From Schistocerca nitens (Eukaryota; Arthropoda; Insecta; Orthoptera; Acrididae), in NCBI RefSeq assembly GCF_023898315.1, contig NC_064614.1, positions 377,517,348 through 377,581,347 of the forward strand: a DNA stretch of 64,000 bases. The letters run 5' to 3'. This document shows, in pieces, positions 45,665-56,570 of the stretch. The notes under the pieces were generated by a model, which was given only the letters and a program-made list of their open reading frames with translations, did not search any database and was not told the DNA's origin. The translations under genes and the position numbers were made by a program. Positions within the stretch are counted from its first letter, which is position 1. Each line of letters starts with the position of its first letter.

Positions 45665-48496
45665 TTACCTCCCTTTCCTGTTCCAGTCGCGTATGGTTCG
45701 CGGGAAGAACGACTGTCTGAAAGCCTCCGTGCGCGCTCTAATCTCTCTAATTTTACATTCGTGATCTCCTCGGGAGGTATAAGTAGGGGGAAGCAATATA
45801 CTCGATACCTCATCCAGAAACGCACCCTCTCGAAACCTGGCGAGCAAGCTACACCGCGATGCAGAGCGCCTCTCTTCCAGAGTCTGCCACTTGAGTTTGC
45901 TAAACATCTCCGTAACGCTATCACGGTTACCAAATAACCCTGTGACGAAACGCGCCGCTCTTCTTTGGATCTTCTCTATCTCCTCCGTCAACCCGATCTG
46001 GTACGGATCCCACACTGATGAGCAATACTCAAGTATAGGTCGAACGAGTGTTTTGTAAGCCACCTCCTTTGTTGATGGACTACATTTTCTAAGCACTCTC
46101 CCAATGAATCTCAACCTGGCACCCGCCTTACCAACAATTAATTTTATATGATCATTCCACTTCAAATCGTTCCGCACGCATACTCCCAGATATTTTACAG
46201 AAGTAACTGCTACCAGTGTTTGTTCCGCTATCATATAATCATACAATAAAGGATCCTTCTTTCTATGTATTCGCAATACATTACATTTGTCTATGTTAAG
46301 GGACAGTTGCCACTCCCTGCACCAAGTGCCTATCCGCTGCAGATCTTCCTGCATTTCGCTACAATTTTCTAATGCTGCAACTTCTCTGTATACTACAGCA
46401 TCATCCGCGAAAAGCCGCATGGAACTTCCGACACTATCTACTAGGTCATTTATATATATTGTGAAAAGCAATGGTCCCATAACACTCCCCTGTGGCACGC
46501 CAGAGGTTATTTTAACGTCTGTAGATGTCTCTCCATTGATAACAACATGCTGTGTTCTGTTTGCTAAAAACTCTTCAATCCAGCCACACAGCTGGTCTGA
46601 TATTCCATAGGCTCTTACATTGTTTATCAGGCGACAGTGCGGAACTGTATCGAACGCCTTCCGGAAGTCAAGGAAAATAGCATCTACCTGGGAGCCTGTA
46701 TCTAATATTTTCTGGGTCTCATGAACAAATAACGCGAGTTGGGTCTCACACGATCGCTGTTTCCGGAATCCATGTTGATTCCTACATAGTAGATTCTGGG
46801 TTTCCAAAAACGACATGATACTCGAGCAAAAAACATGTTCTAAAATTCTACAACAGATCGACGTCAGATATATAGGTCTATAGTTTTGCGCATCTGCTCG
46901 ACGACCCTTCTTGAAGACTGGGACTACCTGTGCTCTTTTCCAATCATTTGGAACCCTCCGTTCCTCTAGAGACTTGCGGTACACGGCTGTTAGAAGGGGG
47001 GCAAGTTCTTTCGCGTACTCTGTGTAGAATCGAATTGGTATCCCGTCAGGTCCAGTGGACTTTCCTCTGTTGAGTGATTTCAGTTGCTTTTCTATTCCTT
47101 GGACACTTATTTCGATGTCAGCCATTTTTTCGTTTGTGCGAGGATTTAGAGAAGGAACTGCAGTGCGGTCTTCCTCTGTGAAACAGCTTTGGAAAAAGGT
47201 GTTTAGTATTTCAGCTTTACGCGTGTCGTCCTCTGTTTCAATGCCATCATCATCCCGGAGTGTCTGGATATGCTGTTTCGAGCCACTTACTGATTTAACG
47301 TAAGACCAGAACTTCCTAGGATTTTCTGTCAAGTCTGTACATAGAATTTTACTTTCGAATTCACTGAACGCTTCTCGCATAGCCCTCCTTACGCTAACTT
47401 TGACATCGCTTAGCTTCTGTTTGTCTGAGAGGTTTTGGCTGCGTTTAAACTTGGAGTGAAGCTCTCTTTGCTTTCGCAGTAGTTTCCTAACTTTGTTGTT
47501 GTACCACGGTGGGTTTTTCCCGTCCCTCACAGTTTTACTTGGCACGTACCTGTCTAAAACGCATTTTACGATTGCCTTGAACTTTTTCCATAAACACTCA
47601 TCATTGTCAGTGTCGGAACAGAAATTTTCGTTTTGATCTGTTGGGTGGTCTGAAATCTGTCTTCTATTACTCTTGCTAAACAGATAAACCTTCCTCCCTT
47701 TTTTTATATTCCTATTAACTTCCATATTCAGGGATGCTACAACGGCCTTATGATCACTGATTCCCTGTTCTGCACTTACGGTGTCGAAAAGTTCGGGTCT
47801 ATTTGTTATCAGTAGGTCCAAGATGTTATCTCCACGAGTCGGTTCTCTGTTTAATTGCTCGAGGTAATTTTCGGATAGTGCACTCAGTATAATGTCACTC
47901 GGTGCTCTGTCCCTACCACCTGTCCTAAACATCTGAGTGTCCCAGTCTATATCTGGTAAATTGAAATCTCCACATAAGACTATAACATGCTAAGGAAATT
48001 TATGTGAAATGTATTCCAAGTTTTCTCTCAGTTGTTCTGCCACGAACGCTGCTGAGTCGGGAGGTCGGTAAAAGGAGCCAATTATTAACCCAGCTCGGTT
48101 GTTGACTGTAACCTCCACCCATAATAATTCACAGGAACTATCCACTTCTACTTCACTACAGGATAAACTACTACTAACAGCGACGAACACTCCACCACCG
48201 GTTGCATGCAATCTATCCTTCCTAAACACCGTCTGTACCTTTGTAAAAATTTCGGCAGAATTTATCTCTGGCTTAAGCCAGCTCTCTGTACCTATAACGA
48301 TTTCAGCTTCGGTGCTTTCTATCAGCGCTTGAAGTTCCGGTACTTTACCAACGCAGCTTCGACAGTTTACAATTACAATACCGATTGCTGCTTGGTCCCC
48401 GCATGTCCTGACTTTGCTCCGCACCCTTTGAGGCTGTTGCCCTTTCTGTACTTGCCCGAGGCCATCTAACCTAAAAAACCGCCCAGTCCACGCCAC
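45665..48496 (-). pseudogene. CR1 LINE ORF2: endonuclease and reverse transcriptase, one in-frame stop
   Basis: A frame of about 940 codons broken by a single TAG at 47990-47992, with the same frame on both sides. The first part (48496-47993, 168 residues) starts the endonuclease: IVIVNCRSCVGKVPELQALI, the Glu-bearing IGTESWLKPE, and LIIGSFYRPPDS. After the stop come CGDFNLPDIDW and SAEQGISDHKAV, which close the endonuclease fold. The reverse transcriptase follows: FLDFRKAFDTVPH, SGVPQGSVMGPLLFTIYIND and catalytic RLFADDAVVY near 46400. The C-terminal domain runs to FPRTIRDWNRKGR. It overlaps the end of ORF1 by 31 bp, so translation probably depends on reinitiation or a similar process. Confidence 0.9.
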
Positions 48497-49446
48497 ACAA
48501 CCCCTGCTACCCGTGTAGCCGCTTGCTGCGTGTAGTGGACTCCTGACCTATCCAGCGGAACCCGAAACCCCACCACCCTATGGCGCAAGTCGAGGAATCT
48601 GCAGCCCGCATGGTCGCAGAACCGTCTCAGCCTCTGATTCAGACCCTCCACTCGGCTCTGTACCAAAGGTCCGCAGTCAGTCCTGTCGACGATGCTGCAG
48701 ATGGTGAGCTCTGCTTTCATCCCGCTAGCGAGACTGGCAGTCTTCACCAAATCAGATAGCCGCCGGAAGCCAGAGGGAATTTCCTCCGATCCATAGCGAC
48801 ACACATCATTGGTGCCGACATGAGCGACCACCTGCAGATGGGTGCACCCTGTACCCTTCATGGCATCCGGAAGGACCCTTTCCACATCTGGAATGACTCC
48901 CCCCGGTATGCACACGGAGTGCACATTGGTTTTCTTCCCCTCTCTTGCTGCCATTTCCCTAAGGGGCCCCATTACGCGCCTGACGTTGGAGCTCCCAACT
49001 ACCAGTAAGCCCACCCTCTGCGACCGCCCGGATCTTGCAGGGGCAACCTCTGGAACAGGACAAGCAGCCATGTCAGGCCGAAGATCAGTATCAGCCTGAG
49101 ACAGAGCCTGAAACCGGTTCGTCAGACAAACTGGAGAGGCCTTCCGTTCAGCCCTCCGGAATGTCTTTCGCCCCCTGCCACACCTTGAGACGACCTCCCA
49201 CTCTACCACAGGTGAGGGATCAGCCTCAATGCGGGCAGTATCCCGGGCAACCACAGTCTTAGTCCGATCGGGGGATGCGAGGGACGAGCTGGCCGTCCCC
49301 GACAAACCCGCATCCGGACCCCCACAGTGATGCCCATTGGCAACAGCCTCAAGCTGTGTGACCGAAGCCAACACTGCCTGAAGCTGGGAGCGAAGGGATG
49401 CCAACTCAGCCTGCATCCGAACACAGCAGTTGCAGTCCCTATCCAT
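48466..49446 (-). CDS. CR1 LINE ORF1 protein with SGNH esterase-like domain
   Basis: A 326-residue open frame from the first Met after the leader. Residues 1-40 begin MDRDCNCCVRMQAELASLRS and look like a short coiled coil. Residues 40-140 are low-complexity and basic. From about 143 an SGNH/GDSL-type hydrolase fold is suggested by RVGLLVVGSSNVRR (nucleophile Ser block), VVAHVGTNDVCR (the G-x-N-D block) and, near the end, LDRSGVHYTQQA (the D-x-x-H block). ORF1 proteins with an esterase domain are known in CR1 and L2 LINEs, where they bind nucleic acid and may act on lipids or membranes. The reading frame looks intact with all three motif blocks present, so it could still be functional. Confidence 0.85.
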   Translation of the reverse strand: MDRDCNCCVRMQAELASLRSQLQAVLASVTQLEAVANGHHCGGPDAGLSGTASSSLASPDRTKTVVARDTARIEADPSPVVEWEVVSRCGRGRKTFRRAERKASPVCLTNRFQALSQADTDLRPDMAACPVPEVAPARSGRSQRVGLLVVGSSNVRRVMGPLREMAAREGKKTNVHSVCIPGGVIPDVERVLPDAMKGTGCTHLQVVAHVGTNDVCRYGSEEIPSGFRRLSDLVKTASLASGMKAELTICSIVDRTDCGPLVQSRVEGLNQRLRRFCDHAGCRFLDLRHRVVGFRVPLDRSGVHYTQQAATRVAGVVWRGLGGFLG

Positions 49447-49739
49447 GCTAAAATCTGTTTTGCAAAGAACGTCTGAACTAATCTACAGAGAGCGCAAACA
49501 AATCGACAAAATTTAATCGGGTATTAAAATACAAGATTGCCTAGTATATGCAGTAATGCTGCTACTTGCGCACTGCTGACACACTGCTCGGCAGCGGAAG
49601 GAGACTACGCGATTTTACACTATTCAGGTACTAAAACGCGATGCTACAACTCTCAAATACTATAATACGCCCGAAATTTATGTATCAAACAATGCAAGTA
49701 CCAAAAACACGCAAAGAAATTAAGAATTAAACTATGTAA

Positions 49740-50960
49740 GAAATGAGTGAGCTAGGAGTATACGACTTGCTGCTGCAGCTGCTTATCCAACGGCGGGAGG
49801 GAGCACACGGTTGATTCCCGCTGAGTACATCCTTCACTGGACCCAACAGATGAAAGCCTGAAGGTGCGAGATCCGCACTGTAGGGTGGATGGCGAAGAAC
49901 AGTCCAACAAAATTTTGTGGACTCTTCTCGGGTGCGGAGACTTATGTGAGACCTTGTGTTTTCATGGAGAAAGAGAAGTTCCCTTGCATTTTTGTGGCGA
50001 CGTATGCACTGAAGTCGTTTCTTCACTTTCTGAGAGTAACACAGTCCACTTTATAGTTCAACGTTGCACTATGAGGGAGGATGGCAAATTTAATAACCGC
50101 TTCAGAGTTGCAGAAGACCATCGTCATGAATTTACCGACTGAGGTTGTTGCTTTGAACATTTTATTCGGAGGAGAAATGGTGTTTCTCCACTCCATGGCC
50201 GGCCGGAGTGGCCGTGCGGTTCTAGGCACTACAGTCTGGAGCCGAGCGACCGCTACGGTCGCAGGTTCGAATCCTGCCTCGAGCATGGATGTGTGTGACG
50301 TCCTTAGAATAGTTAGGTTTAATTAGTTCTAAGTTCTAGGCGACTGATGACCTCAGAAGTTAAGTCGCATAGTGGTCAGAGCCATTTGAACCATCCACTC
50401 CATGGATGGCCGTTTCGTTTCTGGTTCGAAATGATAAACTCATGTTCACGATCAGCCCCGTCACGCACAATCAACCCCACGGAGGTGGTCCTTCGTCGCT
50501 CTTTACGGCCTTCTGTTAGAGTTCCTCGCCGCCACACAGCTCCGAATGCACAAGTATGTCAGCACTACCAACTGAGGCAGACAGTTGAGCACCGAGGTGT
50601 TTGATTAATCACCTCGAATGAGACTGTCCTCACATTCCAACAGTGCAGAAGTCACAGCTGTGCGCCACCGGCTGGCTCTCGGGAGATGGGTCAGGTTTGC
50701 ACAACCTTGTTGCGATGGTGACAGACGCCTTACCCAACGACTCACCGTGCTTTTGTTCACTGCCAGATCTCTGTTGACATTCTGTAAACAGCTATGAATA
50801 TCTACGATTCTCGGCAAAAGAGACTTATTGATAGCTCTCTGCTTGGAACGCATTACCGTTACAGATTCCATTCTGAAGGGTACGTAAGGCGCTGCCACCT
50901 CCAGGAAATTCGTGAAATTATACGGGCTGAGGCGGGAATATTCCACAATGTCCCACAAGA
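49740..50960 (-). pseudogene. Mariner transposase remnant, split by a SINE
   Basis: On the minus strand the N-terminal helix-turn-helix part lies near 50930-50650 (VNKSTVSRWVRRLSPSQQ is the recognition-helix region). A middle part flanks the SINE and the C-terminal part is open at 49727-50026. There, LLFLHENTRSHISLRTREES corresponds to the mariner LLHDNARPHTSLRTRE block, and VLRHPPYSADLAPSGFHLLG to H-P-P-Y-S-P-D-L-A-P-S-D-Y-H-L-F. The last catalytic residue appears changed (SGFH where SDFH or SDYH is usual). Several frameshifts make it dead. Confidence 0.75.
50198..50394 (+). repeat. tRNA-derived SINE, family A
   Basis: Full copy from GCCGGCCGGAGTGGCCGTGC to GAGCCATTTGAACCAT. The perfect duplication CCACTCCATG (50188-50197 and 50395-50404) flanks it. 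It lies inside the mariner remnant. Confidence 0.95.
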
Positions 50961-52278
50961 AATTCTACGTTTTTTCCACCTAAAAAGAAGTGTGTTGCGT
51001 CACTTATTGAAGGCCCTCGTAAATGGGACATATAGATAACCAGAACTGGGAGATTTGTTCATAAAACTGTCGTGGAGCAGAATGTTAGACTTTAGGAGGT
51101 GGGGTTGCAAGTGAAATGACAAACGTTTTTCACATATCCAGTAACAGAATCAAATACTTACTCACACGCAATGCAAATTCCGAAAGAAAAAGTTTTTGTT
51201 GTACTTTTCTACCATATCAGGGCTTTTAGATTATTTTCATCGTTTCTGCCAGGTGTTCTGTGGATAACCATAATTCTAAGACATAATATATCTTGTAATC
51301 ACTGTATATTATTTATCAGAGAAATTTAGGTAAGTCAACTAAAGAAGATAAATGTAAAGAGATACCTTACAACTACTGCGTAATTTACTGACTTTTCAGC
51401 TCGTTTTACATTACAAGATTAAATATTTACGTAAGTTAACTGTGATACTTAATCCTACAAGTAACTGCACTTATTATGTGACAAGCATATACAATTTAAT
51501 ATTTTTATACTTTCCAAGGAATGGCGTCTGTTTCGTATTTCGAGATAAATAGTTTAAAGTAGGAGCTTCGGTATTTAAATAGAGGCGGGTTGAGGAGGCC
51601 GTTGATCAAAGGAAGTTTTGCGCCGGCGGTCTGTGCCGACACAGGGCTTCAGTCGAGACTGCTGCAAAGAGCAAACGAGCTACGCCTGTGGCCTCTTTAC
51701 GGGTGGTTTGCTACGGAAAGAAACGGAAGCTTTTAATACGCTAGGCCCCCAGCAGGCGCATGTCTACGGAAACTGTAAAGCAATTGGAGTGAGCGCGTCC
51801 TGCACTCGAACAAATATACCGGCAGCCCCTGGTCTGGATATTAGGCTCAATGAAGCGCGAGAGCTCTACATCAAGTAGGAGGCTGTAATTGCATTTTGGC
51901 GCAACGGGCAGACCGCATCCGGGACTCAAAGCGCAGTCCGGCTACGTTAATGCATTTAGCGGCGCAGGGATTCATCTTTTGTACAAACTGATGGAGGATA
52001 AAAACACAGCCGAATTGACAAACAAAGGGAGAAGCACAACGAATACCAATTTCTGCGGCCATTGAATAGCTGAACATCTACGCCATTGTTTCCACCTGCT
52101 CTAGTAATAGCCACATTTGCATTAACTGAACAAAACATATACAAATGAGTGCACACAAGGAAATTTCTGAGAATGCCTTTTAGAGCGGGCAGGATGTTGT
52201 CTTTCGGTCGGATGGCAGCTCCGTAGTGATTCGAACGATTGGTCCGATTGTGCATAAGCAGGCTACTCTTCCTGTAGC
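50961..52278. other. Unassigned stretch
   Basis: AT-rich to about 51580, then mixed composition. Short frames near 51618-51930 carry no domain. No repeat family recognised. Confidence 0.4.
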
Positions 52279-52282
52279 TTAA

Positions 52283-54699
52283 CCCTAGCATTACCAACGT
52301 ATTTTTTGTTACATGTAATACCAACGGGGGGGCCTCAAAGGCCCATAAAGAATACCACAATTTATTTTATCATAAATCAAGTTTATTTACTTCTGATACC
52401 TCTAATAACAATTCAAAATGCTTAGACATTGTTTTTGTATACTGGATAATAAAAGATGTTATTATAATAGGAATAAAATGAACAAATCACGAGATTCAGT
52501 TTATATATTTTTTGGAATAATGTTTCAAAATAGTGTTTTCTTATAAAAACGACTTTTTTAATTCGATACACTACATGAAGCAAACAAAATTTACTGTCTC
52601 ATTCTGCAACGCATTTTTCACATAACACTGTCTTCCTGCAGTGGTTCCCACAGACGTGTTTGTGGCACTGAGAGCAGGTAACAGTTGACTTTCCCAGCTT
52701 GTTGTACTTGATCTTTTTAGATGCAGCTTCTTGGCAGCATAGGTGGCACCGTCCACGTGTTCCTGGTTCTGCTGTTGAGGATGATGGTTCTACAGAGCAG
52801 CTGAGCTTCCGTTGTGTGATGCTTTCCATTGCCATTATTACTGGCTTCTGAAGTCCATACAAATTTTGTGCCCGTTTATCTACTTGAGATCTTATTAGTT
52901 CGAGACCTAAGTTAGTGATAAAAACTCTTCTGCGGTTTAGCAAATTCTTTTTCCAATTCGGAAAGTTAAGGAGGAAGAGTGAATATGCATTTATTGCTGC
53001 TATGTCAATGAGTGTGTAGAAGAGGGACAAAGGCCATCTTCTTGTTCCTCTCTTTGTGCTGTAGTGTCTTGCCATCTGGTCTATGGTGTCCACGCCTCCC
53101 TTTGTAGAATTATAAAAAAGATTCATGTTAGTCTTTTTTGAGTCTTCATTCAACACCCCTTCTGAGTGATAAGTTGAAAGCATCAACAGCAGTCGTTTTG
53201 GCTTCTCGCGGACTAGCGTTGATGCAAGAGTAACTGGTGGCCTCTGTGTCTGAGGGTCAGTATAAGCAAAGATGGAAGAGTGTAAACTGCGGCCAGTTGT
53301 AGTCTTCAGCTCTTCAGGTATGTGTCGTCTGTTAGACTGTAGGGTGCCAACAAGTGTGAGGTGAAAATCATTCCATAGAGTCTCAGCAAGCTCCACTGAA
53401 GTATAGTACCGATCTGTGGTAACATTACGGCCTGATTTTTCAATAGGTTTTATTAGTCTCTTTACAATTTCCATCGGTCCATTTGAATGCTGTGTATTTC
53501 CTGACTTGCCTGTATAGATGTCCATGCTGATCACATATCTAGTCTCAGAATCAGACAGCATTCGAATTAGAATGCCGTATTTTCCAGGTTTTTCTTTTAG
53601 AAACACCTTGAATGGACAGCGACCACGGAACAAAGACAACATCTCATCCACTGTTGTATGTAGACCAAGAATGAAATACAATGGAAGTGAAGAATTGAAG
53701 CTTTCAAAAATTTCCCTCATTGGAGCAAACTTGTCAGTCTGGCGACGAATTTCTCTTGTGTTCTTATCATCAAACCTCAATATTTTAGTCAATTCGAAAA
53801 ATCGGGTCCGACTCATTGATCCATAGTACACTTGTCGGCCCTGAAGCAAAGACCATAAATCTTGGACAGGTATCTTATTGTCATGATTTGAACCCATGAT
53901 TAGCAAGAGTCCTATATAACAAAATAGCTCATCTTCATCTGTGTGCTGAATACCTAGTCGAGAAGCCTCTTCATTTGAGTGTAGTTTTATTACATTCATA
54001 ATTTGAGGTGTAAAAAAGAGCTCTATAGCCTCTTTCGGAGACGCAATTCTTCCTTGTTGTCCTAGCCCCATTCTTTCTCGCAATATATTTTGTACAGAAC
54101 GCCGATATTGTCGAGATGGCTTCGTAATATACTCTCGTCCACTTTTTGCAATGAATTTATCACATTCCGTATCATTATCATCTGGTGGATTGGCTTCAAC
54201 CTCATCCTTATTCTCAGACGATGAATCAGTTCTAATTTCTTCCACATCATCATCCACTTCACTTTCCTCTAAATCTGATTCGTTCAAAACTTCTTCTAGC
54301 ACTCTTTCAATGGAACTATCACGTAAACGATGTCTACTCATGTTGCTGGTTCAACAGCAGCAGAAACACTGAAAATAACAATGGTCCGCTTCATAATAAT
54401 ATGTCTGAAGGCAACAATGCCAAAATTCGTTTCATGGTAAGAATTTGAAACGAGAGACTCAACCTCGTAAATCTTTCCCTGCTATTACCAACGGGTGGGC
54501 TTCTAAGGCCCACAGAGAATTAAATCAAGTAAATGAATTTTAATTACATTTTTTTTCCGAAATTCTGTAATGAGTCAATAGTACATTCAATAACGAACAA
54601 TTACCTTTGCTTTCAAGTTCATATATCAAAGGGTGTGGATACAACATAGAAAAACTGAGTTAGTGGGCCTACGAGGCCCCCCCGTTGGTAATGCTAGGG
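52283..54699 (-). mobile_element. Complete piggyBac-type transposon
   Basis: A 2417-bp element. The terminal inverted repeats CCCTAGCATTACCAACG are perfect over 17 bp at both ends and sit exactly between TTAA duplications (52279-52282 and 54700-54703). Subterminal repeats follow the same plan: a CCAACGGGGGGGCCTC-like block at the left, its complement at the right end, and an internal TTACCAACGGGTGGGCTTC copy near 54485. A single long ORF on the minus strand fills the element, with about 360 bp of 5' and 320 bp of 3' non-coding sequence. Ends, target sites and ORF are all intact, so this looks like a recently active autonomous copy. Confidence 0.95.
52599..54341 (-). CDS. piggyBac-type transposase, intact
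   Basis: 580 residues with no break. The N-terminal about 65 residues are acidic and Ser-rich (ESDLEESEVDDDVEEIRTDS). The DDE domain begins near residue 110 (ELFFTPQIMNVIKLHSNEEA). The three catalytic acids fit TTVDEMLSLFRGRCPFK (Asp near 232), VTTDRYYTSVELAE (Asp near 306) and STKGGVDTIDQMARHYST (Asp near 416-419). The C-terminal about 45 residues form a cysteine-rich zinc-binding domain (CHLCCQEA...CSQCHKHVCGNHC...LCEKC), which in this family binds the transposon ends. It cuts and rejoins DNA at TTAA and excises precisely. The first Met is chosen because it is the only one giving the acidic N-terminus. A domesticated gene is unlikely, since perfect terminal repeats and TTAA duplications surround it. 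Confidence 0.95.
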   Translation of the reverse strand: MSRHRLRDSSIERVLEEVLNESDLEESEVDDDVEEIRTDSSSENKDEVEANPPDDNDTECDKFIAKSGREYITKPSRQYRRSVQNILRERMGLGQQGRIASPKEAIELFFTPQIMNVIKLHSNEEASRLGIQHTDEDELFCYIGLLLIMGSNHDNKIPVQDLWSLLQGRQVYYGSMSRTRFFELTKILRFDDKNTREIRRQTDKFAPMREIFESFNSSLPLYFILGLHTTVDEMLSLFRGRCPFKVFLKEKPGKYGILIRMLSDSETRYVISMDIYTGKSGNTQHSNGPMEIVKRLIKPIEKSGRNVTTDRYYTSVELAETLWNDFHLTLVGTLQSNRRHIPEELKTTTGRSLHSSIFAYTDPQTQRPPVTLASTLVREKPKRLLLMLSTYHSEGVLNEDSKKTNMNLFYNSTKGGVDTIDQMARHYSTKRGTRRWPLSLFYTLIDIAAINAYSLFLLNFPNWKKNLLNRRRVFITNLGLELIRSQVDKRAQNLYGLQKPVIMAMESITQRKLSCSVEPSSSTAEPGTRGRCHLCCQEAASKKIKYNKLGKSTVTCSQCHKHVCGNHCRKTVLCEKCVAE

Positions 54700-54703
54700 T
54701 TAA

Positions 54704-55239
54704 AAACGAATCCGGTATATAACCGTAATGGAACTCTCATACATCCAAAAACATTTACGTTCTTTCGTCGTAGGGAAACAGCAGGAAATAATACGTAAAA
54801 TTTAAAAATCTTCTTTTCATGTGACAATTCAGAAAGTAACAATGCCCTAACATTGGTCGATATATGCCGAGAGTATGACTAAAGATAACGAATGGATGTT
54901 TTCAACATAAAGATATTATAAATTCACCTGATTTTGACCCACATGACTACTTAAGACTGTAGTATACAACATTATATCCAGACAAAGGACCCAAATTCGG
55001 ACTATGGACCTAAGAGTATGTGGAGGGGCACAGTGTAGCATCTACCTCCTCCTGCCAAAAGCGGAAATGTTTTTTAATTATAAAATCACAAACAAAGAAA
55101 CAGAGAACGCCCAAAATATAAAAAATGCCCTTGAAGAACTAAAATACAGGGTGTTCGTAAATTCCTGTTACAGACTTCTATAACTTGTAATTTTAAATTG
55201 CCACTATAGTTGTTTTCCATCTATAATAGTACCATATTG
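54704..55239. other. No recognised feature
   Basis: AT-rich sequence with no open frame of note. The segment after 55170 may already belong to the decayed LINE that follows. Confidence 0.45.
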
Positions 55240-56500
55240 TTTACTACCTATAGAGAATTATTTTGAGAAAAGATTGTTGTTGTTCTGGACTGATTGTACG
55301 TTTCTAAGATTTTCTTCGTCTTGTAATCTGTTTCGTAGTCATCAACAGCCAACATAATTTGATCATCGATGAATAGTAAACTCGATAGCCCATCCAAATC
55401 TATTTCTATGCCCCTTCCGCCACACTTTTTCGTCCAGTCTTTAGGAAATTGATTCAAATAATGTTTAAAAACAGTATGTTTTATACAACACCCTTGTCTA
55501 AGGCCTTTGGGTAGTCACATTGCTCAGGATATTTCTATTTATAGTTTAATTCTTGTCTCTAATACCTCGTAAACTTTTCTAACTGCAGCATCATATAATT
55601 CATTTATTGTGGCCTAGTGAGAATATCAGTATAGATTCTTTATTGGTGAGGTGTCATGTGACATTTGTAAATCGATGAAAATCGTATGTCTCTCTCTCTT
55701 CACCTGGCTCTCCTTCTATCAGTTCTCCTTTATAGTAAATAACAGAATAGGCCAGCGGCTGAGAAACTCAATTCTTCTGCTATTATGATTTCATTCTCCA
55801 TTCGTTCTTTTATACTTCAAGTAGTGAGTCTATCAACTGATGCAATAATGCTAACTCCCGTGTAGCATTACAGTTTTTTTTTTTATCCTTTCTTATGAAA
55901 TGGTATCAGGTATTCAACTACGCTTTTCCTCCTTCCCTTTTTTTTTTTTTTTTTGGCGGGTGGGGGGAGATATTTTTGCTTGATCATACATAATTCTACC
56001 TGCAGGAACTGATCTCGATCTTCTGTTAAAATATTTCATAGCATTTCATCCTTTCTTCCATCTTTGTCAGCTCTATATTTATATTGTTCTTTTTCTCTTT
56101 TCTTAGTTTCTTTACGATATCCCATGCCTTTTTGATATTGTTCCTCCAAATCTATCTCTACTTCCTCAGATTCACTTTCTTCAACATCAGTTTTAGCTTT
56201 TACTATTTTTTTCAGCTCTCTTCCGGCCGTAACATACTGTTTACTGTCACCTTGATCTTTCGTAGCTAACCATTTCATATCCCCTCCGTTTATCTTGCAC
56301 ATGCTCTTCTGTGTCCGGATGCCACTAATTGTTGTGGTTCCTGCATTTAGGGAGCGAACCTGATGCTTCATAGGCGGCTTCATGTAACACATTTAGTAGC
56401 TGTTCACACAGAATTTCTGCTGAACCCTCTTCTACCTTCCTTATTTTGTCTGCAAAAATAAATTTTGTATAGGAATTGTACAGACACCTCCCCGAGGGCT
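55240..56500 (-). pseudogene. Decayed LINE reverse transcriptase fragment
   Basis: The minus-strand frame at 55248-55457 reads GIEIDLDGLSSLLFIDDQIM, which fits G-I-x-I-D...L-L-F-A-D-D-Q-V, a reverse transcriptase core with its catalytic box changed to F-I-D-D. Traces of the preceding reverse transcriptase and of a linker like the one before it in RTE-type LINEs can be seen up to about 56500. Frameshifts and stops are numerous. Limits and clade are uncertain. Confidence 0.5.
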
Positions 56501-56570
56501 TATACGTTATACTGTGGAAATATGATGCTCTGCCAAAATTTGGATAGTGAAAAGATATAAAAGACGTCAT

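Larger units (their letters stand above)
45590..49735 (-). mobile_element. Nearly intact CR1-type LINE
   Basis: About 4.1 kb on the minus strand, with leader (about 49447-49735), ORF1, ORF2, a short 3' untranslated region and a terminal TAGATG-type repeat tail (complement of CATCTACATCTACATC at 45590-45605). Simple-repeat tails in place of poly(A) are usual for CR1 and L2 LINEs, and these rarely make clear target duplications. None was found. The two ORFs overlap by 31 bp. The only coding break seen is one in-frame stop in ORF2. The 5' end is approximate because a mariner remnant abuts it. Confidence 0.88.
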
